Part shown: piece by piece, positions 34,325-47,163 of the stretch
Layout: every line of letters starts with the position of its first letter
Position numbering within the stretch: the stretch's first letter is position 1
From: Endothia cerciana
Taxonomy: Eukaryota > Ascomycota > Sordariomycetes > Diaporthales > Cryphonectriaceae
Length of the DNA stretch: 64,000 nucleotides
Assembly (NCBI GenBank): GCA_026119935.1
Contig: JALRMH010000004.1
Location: forward strand, 372,001-436,000
Reading direction: 5' to 3'
Position numbers and translations under genes: made by a program
Notes under the pieces: model-generated
Seen by the model: only the letters and a program-made list of their open reading frames with translations
Databases searched by the model: none
Told to the model about the DNA's origin: nothing

Positions 34325-36024
34325 TTATCGACCGGAGCCGGCCGCGGCGGCGTTCTCGTCGGACTTGTAGAGCTCCTTGCACTCCTCAAGGACTAAGTTG
34401 GTACCCATGTCAGCGCATCTGCGGTGGAACTTTCAACAGGACGAGGTCGACCTACTATCAATGATCTGTGTCTCCCACACACCGTACTGGTAATCAACGA
34501 GACCATGCCTCTCGATGTTATCGCAAAGGCGGACGAGCTCGTCTCCCATCTTTTGAAGGTTCTCGGCTGTGACCAGGCTCTGCCCCCTGCTCAGCTGCAT
34601 GCCCGACTCCATGAGGTCCTTCTGTGCTTGGAAAATTGCGAGCCACGCATGGTTGAAGTCATTCCACAGCTTGATCCTGTCGGAGTGCAGACTCTGGTCG
34701 TCCGAAGTAAGCCCTATCCGTAACAATTGCAAGTCAGTCGGTTTCGTCTCCATTTCAAATACCAGGCAAACACAAGAAAGAGCAATGACATGCCACCAGT
34801 TCCTTAGGGACTGGGGGCCAGGGCGGACGTACCAAGTTCGTGTACGTGGGACAGAAGCCACTCCGATATACCCGCGAGAGATTCACCAGCCGTCTGCAAA
34901 GCTCCCTTCTTGATGTTCGAAAATATCTCCTTCAGAGCATCTTGGTACTGGGAGTATGCGTGGTTGAGATCAGCACCTCCTTGATAGTCTCCGGACTCCT
35001 CCATGCTCACGTCAGGCGCGGTTGATGTCGTCGCCTGGGCCGCCATGGTCCCCATGCCGGTAATGCTGCTCGGATAGTTGATCATCGTGGTCCGGGTGTC
35101 CGCCGAGCCTGGTTGATATACAGCTGCCGTCTGCGCAGTAGACGGCTGCTGCTGCTGCATAGCCGAAGCAGCAGCGGCATTCGTTGGCTCGCCGGGGAAA
35201 TAGGTGTTTGTAACATCCCCTGGTATAATCTGCTGAGCTGCAGGTTGCCGCAAGTCGAATTGGTTGCCCGTCGTATCATACACGGCACTCTGTGCACCCG
35301 CCTGAGGTACATTGTACATCAGGTTCGGGTTGTACGAACCGGCAAAGCTCTGCGTTTGCCGGGCGTCTTGTCCGTAACCGGTAGCGGACTGGTGGTAGCC
35401 CAACGCGTTCTGCTGCATCCCGGTTGCTGTTGAGAAGTTTGTTGCCGAGGGTTCTTGGTAGTAAGCGCCATAACCAGTTGAGCTTCCTCCCATCCCCGCC
35501 CGCCCCGCTGATGGGGGTGAAGTATTGAGGGGGGCGGGTCGATACCTGTCGGAGGAGGAGCCGGCCATGGTACGATGCGCCTGCTGCGTCGGGTTTTGCA
35601 CTGTTTGATGATATCTATTGGTGTTGTGCTGGAGGGGCGGTTCATTCTGCCTCCTACGGCGAGTGTTGTCGTCCATGCCCCAGGGGAGCGCGTTGGTTCC
35701 CGACGCCTTGTTTGGCGAGCCCACCCGAAGCTGCGCTGGCAACGGAGCTGGCGGATCCAGAAGGGCCAGTTTGCGACGCGTCTCGGCTGCGCGATCGTCG
35801 CTCTGGGATACACTCTGAGGGTCAGGTTTGTTTCTTGGGATGCGTCGGTGATCAAGGATCGCGCCGCGACGAGGATGGACGCGGCGCAACGTTCGGAGGT
35901 GGTGCAGACGAGGAGGGGCCCTAATCTGAGGTTGAACACCCGGACGAGCTTGCGGTGTATCTTGCCAGCAGCTTTCTCCGTGCCGGATGCGGGAGGGATG
36001 CTTCTCGCTAAGTGTCCGTGGCAC
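34325..36024 (-). CDS. Q-rich conserved fungal protein, possible transcriptional regulator (RfeF-like?)
   Basis: Exons on the minus strand: main exon ending 34833, then 34713-34456 and 34392-34325 (stop at 34325-34327). From the ATG at 35676 (MDDNTRRRRQ) the product is 389 residues; the frame is open further up to an ATG at 36024, and the residues just before 35676 (ETRRKLALLDPPAPLPAQLR) look coding, so the start is unsettled and an upstream exon is possible. The N-terminal half is Gln/Ala/Ser/Tyr-rich. The C-terminal part is conserved and helical: YSQYQDALKEIFSNI, ISEWLLSHVHELG|LTSDDQSLHSDRIKLWNDFN, MGDELVRLCDNIERHGLVDY, then IIDILEECKELY. I recall Aspergillus relatives labelled as transcription factor RfeF, but am not certain. 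It stands alone in a 16-kb gene-poor region. Confidence 0.75.
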
Positions 36025-39000
36025 AGTTTGTCGAGAATTGCCGGACGGGCTCTCCTGAGGCAGTACAGGACGTCCGCGTTGGGGCCGTGGTGCCGTCGGA
36101 TGGCAGTCGTGTCTCGCGTTGTAGAGGCGAAAAAGACTCGAAAACGGACAGCGGGCGAGTTGGAGGGGCTTATTCGAGGCTTAGTATGGTTTTAGAGAAT
36201 GGGCGCGATTTGCGCTAGAAGAGCAAAGATCATGCCTCGTCCCGACAGGCACACAAGTCGAGGTCGCGAAGTTCGTGGGAGGCTCCCACAAGCTGTCGTA
36301 CTGGCAGAAAAAAACACTGACGAGCGAATTGGGTGAGTGCTCGAGATGACTTGTCGAAGGGCTGGCGCTGGTCAACTAGGAGTATCCTGGCGGGCCACGC
36401 ATCCAACTCCTCGCATGACAAGCTGTGGCTTCCGAGTATCTCGTGGGCAAGGAACGCCGCACTAGGGTCTCACAGAGAGAGTCGCAGGTCCGGATGCCTC
36501 TGGCGTCCGACTCACCTGTTCGATGCGCCGCAACGTCCTCTCGTGCGCCCGTGCCTGACCTCGGTGCGGCTTGAATTTCGCGCCAGTGGAGGTGAGGAGC
36601 GACGAGTCTTGGTGCGGCCCTAGACGGGTTGCAAGAGGAAATCCTAGCAGGGAGTGGCCGGCTTCAGGGAGCGCGGATGGGTCGGGCTTTATTACCAAGG
36701 ACAGCAGTCCTGACGAGAGTTTCTCCAATGCTGGTAGCGTGGTGAGCCCCGGATACCCAATTTACAAGCCTCGTACTAGATCAGGCACATAGGCCTCGAG
36801 CAGTCGCAATCATGCAGACCCCAGCCTGCTGCCCAACGAGGCGCAGATATTGACAGGGCGATGGCGATCACGGACAGGGCCCTGGACCACCGACTGCCAG
36901 TCGCCCTGGCTAGGAGCAAAAGGTGAAGGTGAAAAAGGGACGGTGGTGGTCGAGGTGGGACAGGAAGGCCTGAGAGCAAAGATTTGGCTTTCGCGAGGTG
37001 AGGTGAGGTAGGGAGGGCCAACCTAGAGGTAGGGGTGTAATTTGAGGTCTGCGGTCTCTTTCGAGGCGGCAGAGCTCTGAGCTGGATCAGTCATCAGTCA
37101 GGAGGAGGGCCGTACAGGTACCGGTACTGGAGTATCCACCGGATCGACGAGCTCCAGGCTGGGTGATCTGGGTCGAGGCACGTACCGAAGTATCTTTTGT
37201 GTAGTGCGCCTCGGCTGAGCGGGTGAAGGGGGGCTCCACAGAAAGAGAAGGGACAAGGCCGGTAAGTCCTAGCAGAGGACGGCGGCGGCTGTGTGGCACA
37301 GAAACATTAGCAGCAGGATACATGAGGCCTTGCCAAAGCAGCAACCCTCTGTGAGTAGTGAGATGAGGTTGGAAGAAGAGGTGTACGAGAAAACAACGTC
37401 CCTTGTCCGTGGACAGGAGATCCATGGGCAGGTCAGAGGAGTAGTCTATCGGCGCAACAAACCTTCTTGATACCCCCCGTACGCCAGCACGCACGTAGTC
37501 TTGATGTAGAGGAGTCGTCCTTGGCGGAACTGTGCCGTCAAGGGGCTTCGAATTTTTTTTCTCTTCTGGCCAAGACGCCCTAGTTTGGACAGCAACCTCG
37601 TCTCCCGTCCTGATGACTCGATTGGTGCGGACGCAGTGGATAAATAAAATGGAGGGGTTCCTGTTACGGAGCAAATGATGAGAGTGAGGTTCTGAGCATG
37701 GAGTGGGGAGTCCAGGTCAGGTCAGACTCGACTGCGTCAGCTGGTGCGCACCGGCTCTTATGGCGTAAGCCTTGGGGAAAGGGTGACGACTGGCTATTGA
37801 GCGGTCCTGGCTGAAGAAATATTAAGTCGGCCGCGGGGATGCCAACCGCAGCAGGATTTGACCCTGTGAGGAGGAAGGGGGTTGAACAGAGTTGCCAGTT
37901 TTGCGACTGCGACTGTGTCTGTGTTCCTGTCACTGTCTGGCACTGGTGGGAGGAGGTAGGGCCTGTATCTGTACTGGCTGTGGTAGTTGCCGGTTTCGTC
38001 TGGAATACTGCAAGTTGGTTGGGCAATTGCCCTCGCTGGATGCGGGCAAGGACTTTGTACCTGATGACATGGCCGTGGCTGCCGCTTCCGGGTCTCAGCT
38101 AACATGGTCCCATGGTAGTCCCCAAAGCCACCTCACCTCACCTCGCCTTTCTCCCCTCCCCCCCCTCCCCTCCCCTCCCCCTTCTCCTCCCACCGCTACC
38201 GCCTCTGCAGGGTGTACTTTACCACATGGAAGGAGGGATGGAGCCACCAACGACTTCGAACATGACAGGACGTACCAACCGACCAGGGCCCTGGAGGGGG
38301 GGGGGGTACGTACTGTACGGGAACGGCGGTCTAATCTATATCGATCCGTCGACATGCCAGATACGCGAGCCTGGGATTCATGCGCATCTCCTGAGTTTTA
38401 TTAATCTGCGAATCCGGGCCGTCTTTGCGAGGATGACGTCTCACATCTCACATCTCGTACCTGGAATGGCCATCGGTCATTCCGTGGATCGTCCCCTGGT
38501 GGCAGAGAAATGACCAGGCTGTCTCTCCCCCCCCCCCTTCTCTCTCTGTCTCTCTCTCTGTGTGTGTGTGTGTGTGTGTGCCCGCCTGGGATCTATCGAC
38601 AAAGACGAGGCAATCCAGCTCGACGTCGACAATTCCCATATTACGCCACGGGAACACATCCCCGGTTGAGGCTGAATGCCATCCCCGACTCCAGGGTAGC
38701 AAGATATTCGGGCTTTTCTTTCGTGGGCTGGGTCATGCTGGTCAATCAAATCTATCAAAATCTGGAAAAAGCAAACTCTCTTCCTTCCCCTACAGCCCCA
38801 ACCCCGGGGACTGTAATTCCAGGTTACAGTCGACAACGGACGCCCTTGATCGGACGTTCCTACTATGCACCCCATGACTGTCCCCTCGACCAGAATCGCA
38901 CAGCTTCCAGTCGCAGGACGATGGTCTGCAATGCACTGGTAGTACGCTGGCAATCCGGGGTCCTGATTCAACCTGGAGCTGAGAAGGGTGACGAGGAGGC

Positions 39001-42000
39001 CAGGGGTCTGTCACCATTGAAAACAGACCGGCCTTGGCAGTGGCACCCTGAACAGCCAGCACGTGAGACCGCTGCTGTCAGGCCCGAAGGGGCCCCCGGG
39101 GGGGGGGGGGGGTGAGAAACAAATTTGAACTGAGGAGGGGTCGGAGCCTCCTCCAGTGCTGACATCCTGGGGCAAATACAGGCACGAAGACTTATCGAGT
39201 CCGCCGGCAGCATCAATCGACAACTAGGTTGGGCTGGCCCTAAACCAGGCCGGCACGGAAGCAGGGGTTTAAGACTACATCGGAAGTGAGGTGAGTTGCG
39301 AGCAGAGTTGAGGGGCGGCACGTCCCCTTCCAGGCCAGTCTAAAATGACCAGCATCATGTCGGAGGATTAAACCTTAAGCCCAAATGTGAGATGATCAGA
39401 TTCTATAGTGTGTCCTGTCGTCCTGAATCGAATGTTAACTACTGGGTTCTCCTGCACGTTTGATATTTGCACATGCAGGCAGGCTCTGCACGAGCAGGGC
39501 ACCAGGTTTCAAGCTGTCAGTGTACATAGTAGCTTGTGACGTCCCACGACCTCTCAAGCCTCTCAGACAATGCCAGGTCAACGCGCATCTCCGTGTTGGT
39601 TACCAGTCAGCAGCAAGATTTCAAGCCTTGCTTCTTGCCACCACGCCCGGTTGCATTCCGGCGCCAGTAGCGACAGGTGGTGGGGCGGGCCAGGTGTAAT
39701 CCGGAGAACTTCTCGCGCGGGCGTCGATGTTTCTGGATGCGGCCCAAAGGCTCGGACGGGCTTCGAGTCTGATGTGTCGTGTTCGTCCGTTTGACGCAAC
39801 TGGGCCACCACCTTCTGAGGGCATGCGGCGCGACTGGAAGCGCTGACGGAAACCTGATCCTCAGACAATTTGGTGGCTGGTGTGTGGTGGTAAGTGCTAT
39901 GCTGCTGCATCGCCTCGAGAAAACGGCAGCCGGCTACTCGGCGAGCTGCTTGGCCCCGGCCCGCAAGCATCGACAGCACCGGACTAGGTGAAGCTTGTTG
40001 CGCGCAAGGCTTTCCAAGAGTTGAGCCCTCGGCCGTCGATGCCCAACCAAATTGTCCCGACTAGTAGAAGAGGTATCTGAGCCGTGTCTGACCGTTGAAA
40101 ATTTTGTTCCGTAGCACTCACGAGGTCCCCAGTGAGCGACTTGTACGCAAATGGCAATCAGGAGATACTTGCGGTAGCGCGAAATGTACACGAGCGACGG
40201 GCTGGGATGTGAGCGTCTTTGAGGTAGCCTAAGGCACTAGAAGCAGTCGCTGCCGATAGCGAAAGTGAGTTCGCGCCGGGGGGACCTTGAACCATGCATC
40301 CCAAATGCACACGGAAGATCTGCAGATACCATAGCAAAAGACATGTCGTTGAAAGAATGCGCGAGGCGGGTCTGCGTCTGTGCAGAGCGGACCCAATTTG
40401 CCAGAGGGGCTGGCACAGCTCGCCAGGGTCCTCGAAAGGTTTCCACCCCTTTTCTGCAGGCCGACCTATCACGGAAGAAGGCCTCTCGATTGCCGTGCAG
40501 GGGGGCCGTACAAGTACCTCGACGGCGTGGATCTTCCCTGTTTCAGCTAGCTGACTCGCATGTTTTAGAGGTGGTGTGCCCAGCAACTTGTGGTGATGAG
40601 ATATCGGTCGAGATGATAATGCTCCCATTGCTTCTGCTATGTGCGTAGTAACGTAGCAAGCAAGGCGGGAGCCGTTCGTCAGATTGACCTGTCCTCTTGG
40701 GGTCCTGCGCGCGATCGCCCCGGCGAAAGAGGTCGCGTTTTGCACAGCTCGACCGTGACCGCAGAGAGGACGAGGCCAGGTGGGGTCGCCTTCTAAATTG
40801 CTCGGCTGTTGGAGGTTGCGACAGGCCTGTTCGTGAGAGTGGCTCTGAGGAGCTCGAGCGTCGAGCCACGAGGTAGACTGGTGGATCGAAGCACACACCT
40901 ACTGTACGATGCCTCTTGGCCTTGTGGGGACGCGATGAGATGGCTCCACAGCGCAGGCCACACGCCTTGTCGGTGTGGGAACTGATCCTCGTCGAACACG
41001 ATGATCGCATCACGATGCGCAATATCGCCTTTGACACTGCTCCCCCTCGGCATGACGATGCGGGGCAGCTACTGCAGTATGGCGGTCCTATACCAACCAG
41101 TAGTGGCAGAGAGGTACTGGCGGTGAGCCTGAACGCAATGCAAATGCAATGTGACCGCGCTGCGGTTGCGCCGTGCGGCAAGCCTGAGTCGGTCTCGGGA
41201 CGGGCGAGCGTCGAGATATCACAGGCCTGGTGTTAGTCTGATATCTGGTGCGTCTGCTGGTCTCGAAGGAAGCCGACGGATCGGCAAGTGGGTTGGGAGA
41301 GTACGAAAGCCGACAAGGAAAATAGAAAGGAAGAAAAAAAAATGGTGGGGGGGAGGGGGGTAGTGTGTGCGAGGGGATAGAGGGACTTTATTGATGACGA
41401 GTAAGTTGCGTCTAGTCGATTTGAGATTGACCCAATGGCGTCGCTCAATTCGAAGGTCTGAACTTTTAGAGGTAGTATTGATTTCTGCTGCCCAACCCGG
41501 ATGGCGCAACTCCACGCGGTGGCGTCCCTGCGACCACGAACAAGCTTGTCACCGACGACAGGTCAAGGATAGCACTTTTGGCCGACGTCCGCCTGCCATC
41601 ATACATACCATGGTACACATACAGTACATAGTGTAGTACCATGGGGTGCAGACCGGGCCCATGGTTTTTGGACAGGTGGATTCTCGCAACACCGGTGATC
41701 CCGGGCAAATTTGCAGGCAGCGAATTACCGTCCGTCCCTGCATTGCTGACGACCCCTTCAGCCCTGACGAGGCGACCAGTCGCAGATCTCCTTGGATGAG
41801 GCGAACCCCGACAGCCACCGCGACTTGGAATGCATATATGAACAAGAGATGACCCACTGTCACTTCCCTAACCTGTCCGGGACGGTTCAAGATTTCGAAG
41901 GCATCTAAATCAGTCATATCGCAGCCCTGTTCCGACGCCTAAACCCGTCATGGATCACAGAGGGGGTTACTATAATCGTACTAGGCCAATTCGTAACCCC

Positions 42001-43340
42001 CCTACGCCCTGACCAGAATAGCGCCTCTTGGGGGGGGGGGGGGGCCAAACCCAGGCAGCTTCGACAATTTCTAGAAAACGAAGAAGACTTCGGCCGCTCG
42101 TCGGCGGGCGGCACAGTCAGGCCGCTGGGCTTGCAACCAAGCACTATCCTTGGGCACCGACTTCGAAACAGAGCTAAGGGGTCCTTGATCACGCATAAAC
42201 CACGAGCCGCGTCCGCTCGGGACTGGCACTCATCTGGGCAAGGTGATATCGGGGCTACACGCTCGATGAAGGTGGCGCTGTTGACCAGTGGTGGCCATCA
42301 ACGTCGGGGCACCTGTGGCCAGGACACCAGGCGCGGCGCCCATCGGATCGGTGCAACGGGATCACTTGTTCCTCCGCACGAACACTCTTCAGGGTGATGT
42401 CCACGGCATATACGACTCATCCTGGGCAGCAATGACCATGGCGCGGAGAGAGATCACATCCTGAGACATTTCCGTCCCTGAACTCCTCTAGAAACGTGGC
42501 TTCTACAGCGGACTGCCCTGCTAGGCTTCCCGTGACCTTCAACTCTATTCCTGTGCTGGATGTGACTCTGGCGTATCTAGGGTGGGTGCGGGCGCGTTAT
42601 GGCTGCTTGCCCGCCCTATCCGCGTCTCGTCTCTAGGGTCGAAGGTGTAGTCGATCAATTGGTGAGTGAAGTCTGGGCAAGTTAGCACACAGCAGAGTCT
42701 GGCGCAGGGCGACCTTAAACGGAATGAAGTTGTGTGTTGTCCTTGCCCGTGGTACCGCATGCCCGCCGCGGCTGGGTTCTTCGCTACATGATCATCACGT
42801 CAAGTGTGCACCAGGTGCGTGCGACGCTGTATACCATGATGTCCATCACAGGCCAGGGTCGAGCCACGCCAGAGCCGTCAGCCTCACAGGATCATTGTGT
42901 GAACGGCGAGAAGTGTCGGTCCGGTAACATGAACTCCGCGGACAGGCTCTGCTTCGGCGCTGAGATGGGACGAATGACTAGCAAATGATTCTGAAGCCTG
43001 ACCCGACGTGGAATATCATGACATTCATGCACGCCTGCACCCGTCCTCTCATGTCTTGTACCAAAAGAAGACGGCAATACCTCAGTGCTCAATCCTCAAG
43101 CTTTTTCGTAGATGCGATAGTACAGGTGCGTAGGTACAGTTGGGTACATCGAGAGCCTTTATGGCTGTTGGCCTCGTCGTTGCTCAACCCGAGCTTGCCT
43201 CCCTCAGTGCCAGTGCAGAGCATGCACTGGTTCTTGACGGACACTTGACACCAAGCCATCGCCTTCGATGTCCGAGATCGGTTGGTAATGCATACTTGTG
43301 CTATAGTAGGGTGAGAGACACTAGGTTGATCACCACAGCC
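36025..43340. other. 7.3-kb gene-poor region upstream of the Q-rich gene
   Basis: Extends from the start side of the Q-rich gene to the 3' end of MRPS9. No recognisable protein; open frames such as minus 40158-40898 and 40543-41181 lack domains. G or C runs of 11-15 nt lie at about 38295-38306, 38527-38537, 39098-39112 and 42030-42044. One splice-like piece stands out on the minus strand at 42672-42545: acceptor gctaacttgcccag, then a frame starting FTHQLIDYTFDPRDE and closing at a stop, but no upstream exon could be joined. The region may be an extended promoter or leader of the Q-rich gene. Confidence 0.5.
38538..38580. repeat. (TC)n(TG)n microsatellite
   Basis: A C run at 38527-38537 leads into TC/TCTG repeats and then about 10 TG units. 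Confidence 0.9.
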
Positions 43341-44536
43341 TTAACGCTTGACCCAAGCAGGTTTCTTCCTGGCCTTGAGATGACCGTGTTTCTTCCTCTC
43401 CACCCCTCTCGGGTCACGAGTGACAACACCAGCTGCAGAACGTATTAGCGTGATATCCGTACATAATTTGTGAAAAATGATCACCTACCTCGTCGAAGGG
43501 CCGGCCTCAGTGCCGGCTCATGGGCCATGAGCGCCTTGCCAACAGCCATAGCGAGAGCCTCTGCCTGGCCAGTGGTGCCTCCGCCGTCGACGAGCGCCCA
43601 CACATTGTACTTGTCTGTCCTAGCTGTAGCCTTGAGCGCCCACACAGCGCTCTCCCGGTCGTGGACGCGCCCGAAGGCATCAGCCAGTGACTTGCCGTTC
43701 ACGAGGACCTCCCCAGTGCCCTCAACCACCCACGCGCGAGCCGTCGACGTCTTCCTCTTGCCCACGCCCACCGCCCTGCCGAATCTGTCGATGGGGATCT
43801 CCTTGGCCTTGTGGCTGTGCGGGTTTATGTCGCGCTTGAACTTGCCCGTGGCCTCCTTCAATGTCGGCGTCTGGAGCTTGGGGTGGATTTTGCTCAGCCT
43901 TTTGACGAGCGTCATGCATCTCGCGTACTCGGACGCCTTGATATCCTCGCCCACGGACAACCGGTAGTCCCTCAGCGTCCTGAACGCCACCTTCTCCTGC
44001 TGGTCCGAGGGCACAGTCGGGAGATGCGCGTATCTTCGCATCAGCTTTTGCAGCTGGAGGTAGCTGTCGTTGAACTCGGGCTGCCGCGAGAAGTAGGATG
44101 GTGACACCGGCACAGGCCGTGCGTGCACGGTGTTTTCCGGCTCTGGCTCTTCTGATCCATTTATTCCTCTGTCGGACCGCTGCCGCCGCTGCTGTCCCCA
44201 TGACTGACGCTCTCGCCACTGCCCAGGTCGTTCGCGACCTCCTGCTTGCTCGTTTCTTGCCATTTCCTCAGCCCGGCCCATACGCATCTGCATGATTGCC
44301 TGCCTCGCTCTTTCCATGTTTTCTGCATCGGGGTTCTCCTGCACACCCTGTGCGGCAAAATCGTCCCTGGACATCGGATCATCGCGTCTGGAGGCAGTTG
44401 TCGAGAGCGGCCTTGCGTGCCGAGCCTTGGGACTGATTTGCAGGCCCTGCATCATCTGCCGGAGCTGTTGCCATTGCGGCGCCTGGGTCTGGCACCGACC
44501 CCTGAGATGGGTCAGCGTCGGTCGTAAGGATGCCAT
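43341..44536 (-). CDS. MRPS9: mitochondrial small-subunit ribosomal protein uS9m (MRPS9)
   Basis: Two exons: 44536-43489 and 43432-43341; 379 residues. The C-terminal uS9 domain is clear: GVGKRKTSTARAWVVEGTGE, VNGKSLADAF, then after the intron AGVVTRDPRGVERKKHG ending KKPAWVKR, the Lys/Arg tail that reaches the decoding site in bacterial S9. The N-terminal ~250 residues form a mitochondrial extension: a basic presequence at MASLRPTLTHLRGR and a region rich in Arg/Gln. The start at 44536 gives that presequence; the frame is open further upstream, but those residues look like leader. Divergent from EF1B-gamma. Confidence 0.93.
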
Positions 44537-44900
44537 CTTCGCCGCCGCTACCACCTCATGACCGAAGTCTAGTTGTTGCGCCCGTGGTGCGGGTCTTTTG
44601 CACGGCTGGCTGGTCGACGTCGAGCTGAGGTCGGCGCGGTACCGACCGTTTTCTGAGAAACTTGACCTGACCGACCAATCAGTCACCCATGGAGCCCACT
44701 GTTAGTAGATCCAAGGCGGCTAGCATGCCACACTAACAGAAGCCCTACCGGCAGAATTCCTTAGACATCTGCGGGGTGACTGATGGTGGGACAATTTTTT
44801 TGTTCAGGCACACGAAACCCAACCTCTCTCTCCCTCCCTACTCCGTTGACTCACCTTCCCACCACATCCTCAACTTGTCGTTTAGAAAACCAACGCGAAG
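44537..44900. promoter_or_regulatory. divergent promoter, MRPS9 / EF1B-gamma, with a CCAAT box
   Basis: 364 bp between the two start codons. It contains GACCAATCAG at about 44673-44682, a good match to the CCAAT motif bound by the HAP complex. A CT-rich stretch (44821-44850) leads to the EF1B-gamma ATG, as in highly expressed fungal genes. Confidence 0.55.
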
Positions 44901-46569
44901 ATGGCTTTCGGCAAGCTTTACACATACGAGGTAAGTGAAAACTATTTCCTGACCTGCAATAATCAAGAGTCCAAAACAGCTGATGCAGCCACACCTCGAC
45001 AGCAAAATCCCCGCTCCACGGCCATCCGCGCCGTCGCGAAGGCCAACGATCTTGACCTTGAGATCGTCGAGGTCGACACCACCAAGCCCACCCCCGAATA
45101 CCTCAAGCTCAACAAGCTTGGCAAGGCCCCTACCTTCGAGGGCCAGGATGGCTATGTCCTGTACGAGTGCATGGCCATCGCCATCTACAGTAAGTTTCTC
45201 TGCCCGATCCTTTCGCCTCCTATCGCACCAGCCCTCTGCAATATGATGAGTATTTTCTTTTTTCGAGAGAATACATGTTATCCCTGGCTAAATCATCCTT
45301 ATGTTGAAAATGTACACTTCTGATCGCAATGGCCGTCGTACACGTTTTCGCTCCAGACCTCGTTGAGAGGACTTGGCTAACCCCGAAACAGTCACTGTAC
45401 GTTTTAACCCGGCCTGGTGCATTCCCAGATTCGACAACAGGCACATCGCCGATACCTGCGAGATCCTAGCTCCGCCAAAACGAAACTTGCTGACTTTAGG
45501 TGCAGTCTCAAAATGAGAAGACCACTCTGCTGGGCAAGACCAAGCAGGATTACGCCTCCATCCTGAAGTGGATGAGCTACTTCAACGTACGTCTTCGAAG
45601 GCAGTGATCCCCGGCAGACCTCACAGCAGCTGACACTCAATGCAACAGACCGAGGTCCTCCCTACCCTTGGCAAGTGGTACAGCCCTCTGATCGGACGTG
45701 ACCCCTACAACAAGAAGAGCGTTGATGATGCCTCTAAGGCCTCCGTGAAGATTCTTTCCACTGTTGAGGAGCACCTCCAGCACAACACCTACCTGGTTGG
45801 CGAGCGTATCACCCTGGCCGACCTGTTCGCCACCGGCATCATCGCCCGTGGCTTCGAGTTCTTCTTCGACACGAAGTGGCGTCAGGAGAACCCCAACATC
45901 TCCCGGTGGTACTTGACTGTCTACAACCAGCCCATCTACTCTGCCGTCGCGCCCAAGTTTGAGCTTCTTGACACCCCCAAGCTCACCAACGTCGCCCCTA
46001 AGAAGCCCGAGCAGCCCAAGAAGGAGGCTCCCAAGGCGGCTCCTAAGGCGGCTGCCGAGGAGGAGCCTGCTGAGGCTCCCAAGCCCAAGCACCCTCTCGA
46101 GGCTCTTCCCAGGGCTTCCTTCGCTCTTGACGAGTGGAAGCGCTATTACTCTAACCACGATGAGGCCGACTCCCTGAAGTGGTTCTGGGAGAACGTTCCC
46201 TTCACCGAGTACTCCATCTGGAAGTGCAGCTACAAGTACAACGACGAGCTCACCCTGACCTTCATGTCCAGCAACCTGATCGGTGGCTTCAACAACCGTC
46301 TGGAGGCTTCCCGCAAGTACCTCTTTGGTTGTGCCTCTGTGTTCGGCGAGAACAACGCCTCTGTCATTGAGGGTGCTTTTGTCATCCGCGGTGATGATTA
46401 CAAGCCCGTCTTCGACGTTGCTCCCGACTACGAGAGCTACGAGTTCGAGAAGCTCGACCCTACCAACCCCGAGCACAGGGCCTACGTCGAGGGTCAGTGG
46501 ACGTGGGATAAGCCCGTTGTTGTGAGCGGCAAGGAGTACAACCACGCCTCTGGCAAGGTCTTCAAATAA
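44901..46569 (+). CDS. translation elongation factor 1B subunit gamma (eEF1B-gamma)
   Basis: Five exons: 44901-44930, 45003-45189, 45392-45396, 45506-45586, 45649-46569; 407 residues. The N-terminal GST-like domain reads KLYTYE|QNPRSTAI ... AIYI-T|SQNEKTTLLGKTK, a linker of Lys/Ala/Pro repeats (PKKEAPKAAPK) follows, and the C-terminal EF1G domain carries DEWKRYYSN, WKCSYKYNDELTLTFM and ends ASGKVFK. Exon 3 is only 5 nt (tcact): the split codon and phase require it, and it restores AIYITSQNEKT as in relatives. Codon use is strongly C-biased, fitting high expression. Known role: scaffold of the eEF1A nucleotide-exchange complex. Confidence 0.94.
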
Positions 46570-47163
46570 GCGACTCATTTTCTCACGACTTGATGCTAGG
46601 GCATGTTTGGGAGGGAAGGAGTTCACGTTCATTGTGTCGTGACTGGGATGCGGGATATCTTGCTGATTCATGGGTATCAAGCCCGGCCTAGAGCTTCATT
46701 CCGTTGGTCCTCCCTGTCTTGACGCCGATATAAAAAAGCAACAGACTCAGGGACACAAAGCTCGTCACTCGTTCTCGACTCCTTTTGTGACATGCCACCA
46801 ATTAGTGCTGTCTGATGTGTATGTTACACAGCCTCTCACATCTGGTTCTATGGGTATCAAAACATCCTGACAACGCCCACTACTTCCCCAGGATTGCATA
46901 CACTTCTTCCTCATGCCGTTGAGATGCTTCGCAGAGACCCTGCTTCGTTTTTCAAGTGATGTCCTGATCCCAGTGCTGCACTGCTCGAACAGCAACTTAG
47001 CCTCAGGGTTGCCCGCTTCACCTGTGGCCTTTCGAACATCGGTAACAAGGTCGCCCAAGACAAGAAGCGCAACATACTTCTAGACATTAACAACGTACGC
47101 CTCCACAAAACTCACCTCCTAGACGAGGCGTCCCTCAACGATATCTACCCGCACAGCCCACTT
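46570..47163. other. convergent intergenic region EF1B-gamma / FCP1-like
   Basis: About 590 bp between convergent genes. A minus-strand frame at 46765-47058 (GDLVTDVRKATGEAGNPEAK) looks coding-like in composition, but its only plausible upstream intron would be about 36 nt, too short, so it is not called. Confidence 0.4.

Noticed and set aside
46765..47058. Coding-like minus frame after the FCP1-like gene
   Set aside because: No start and the only intron that would connect it is about 36 nt, below the usual fungal minimum; it may just be 3' UTR.
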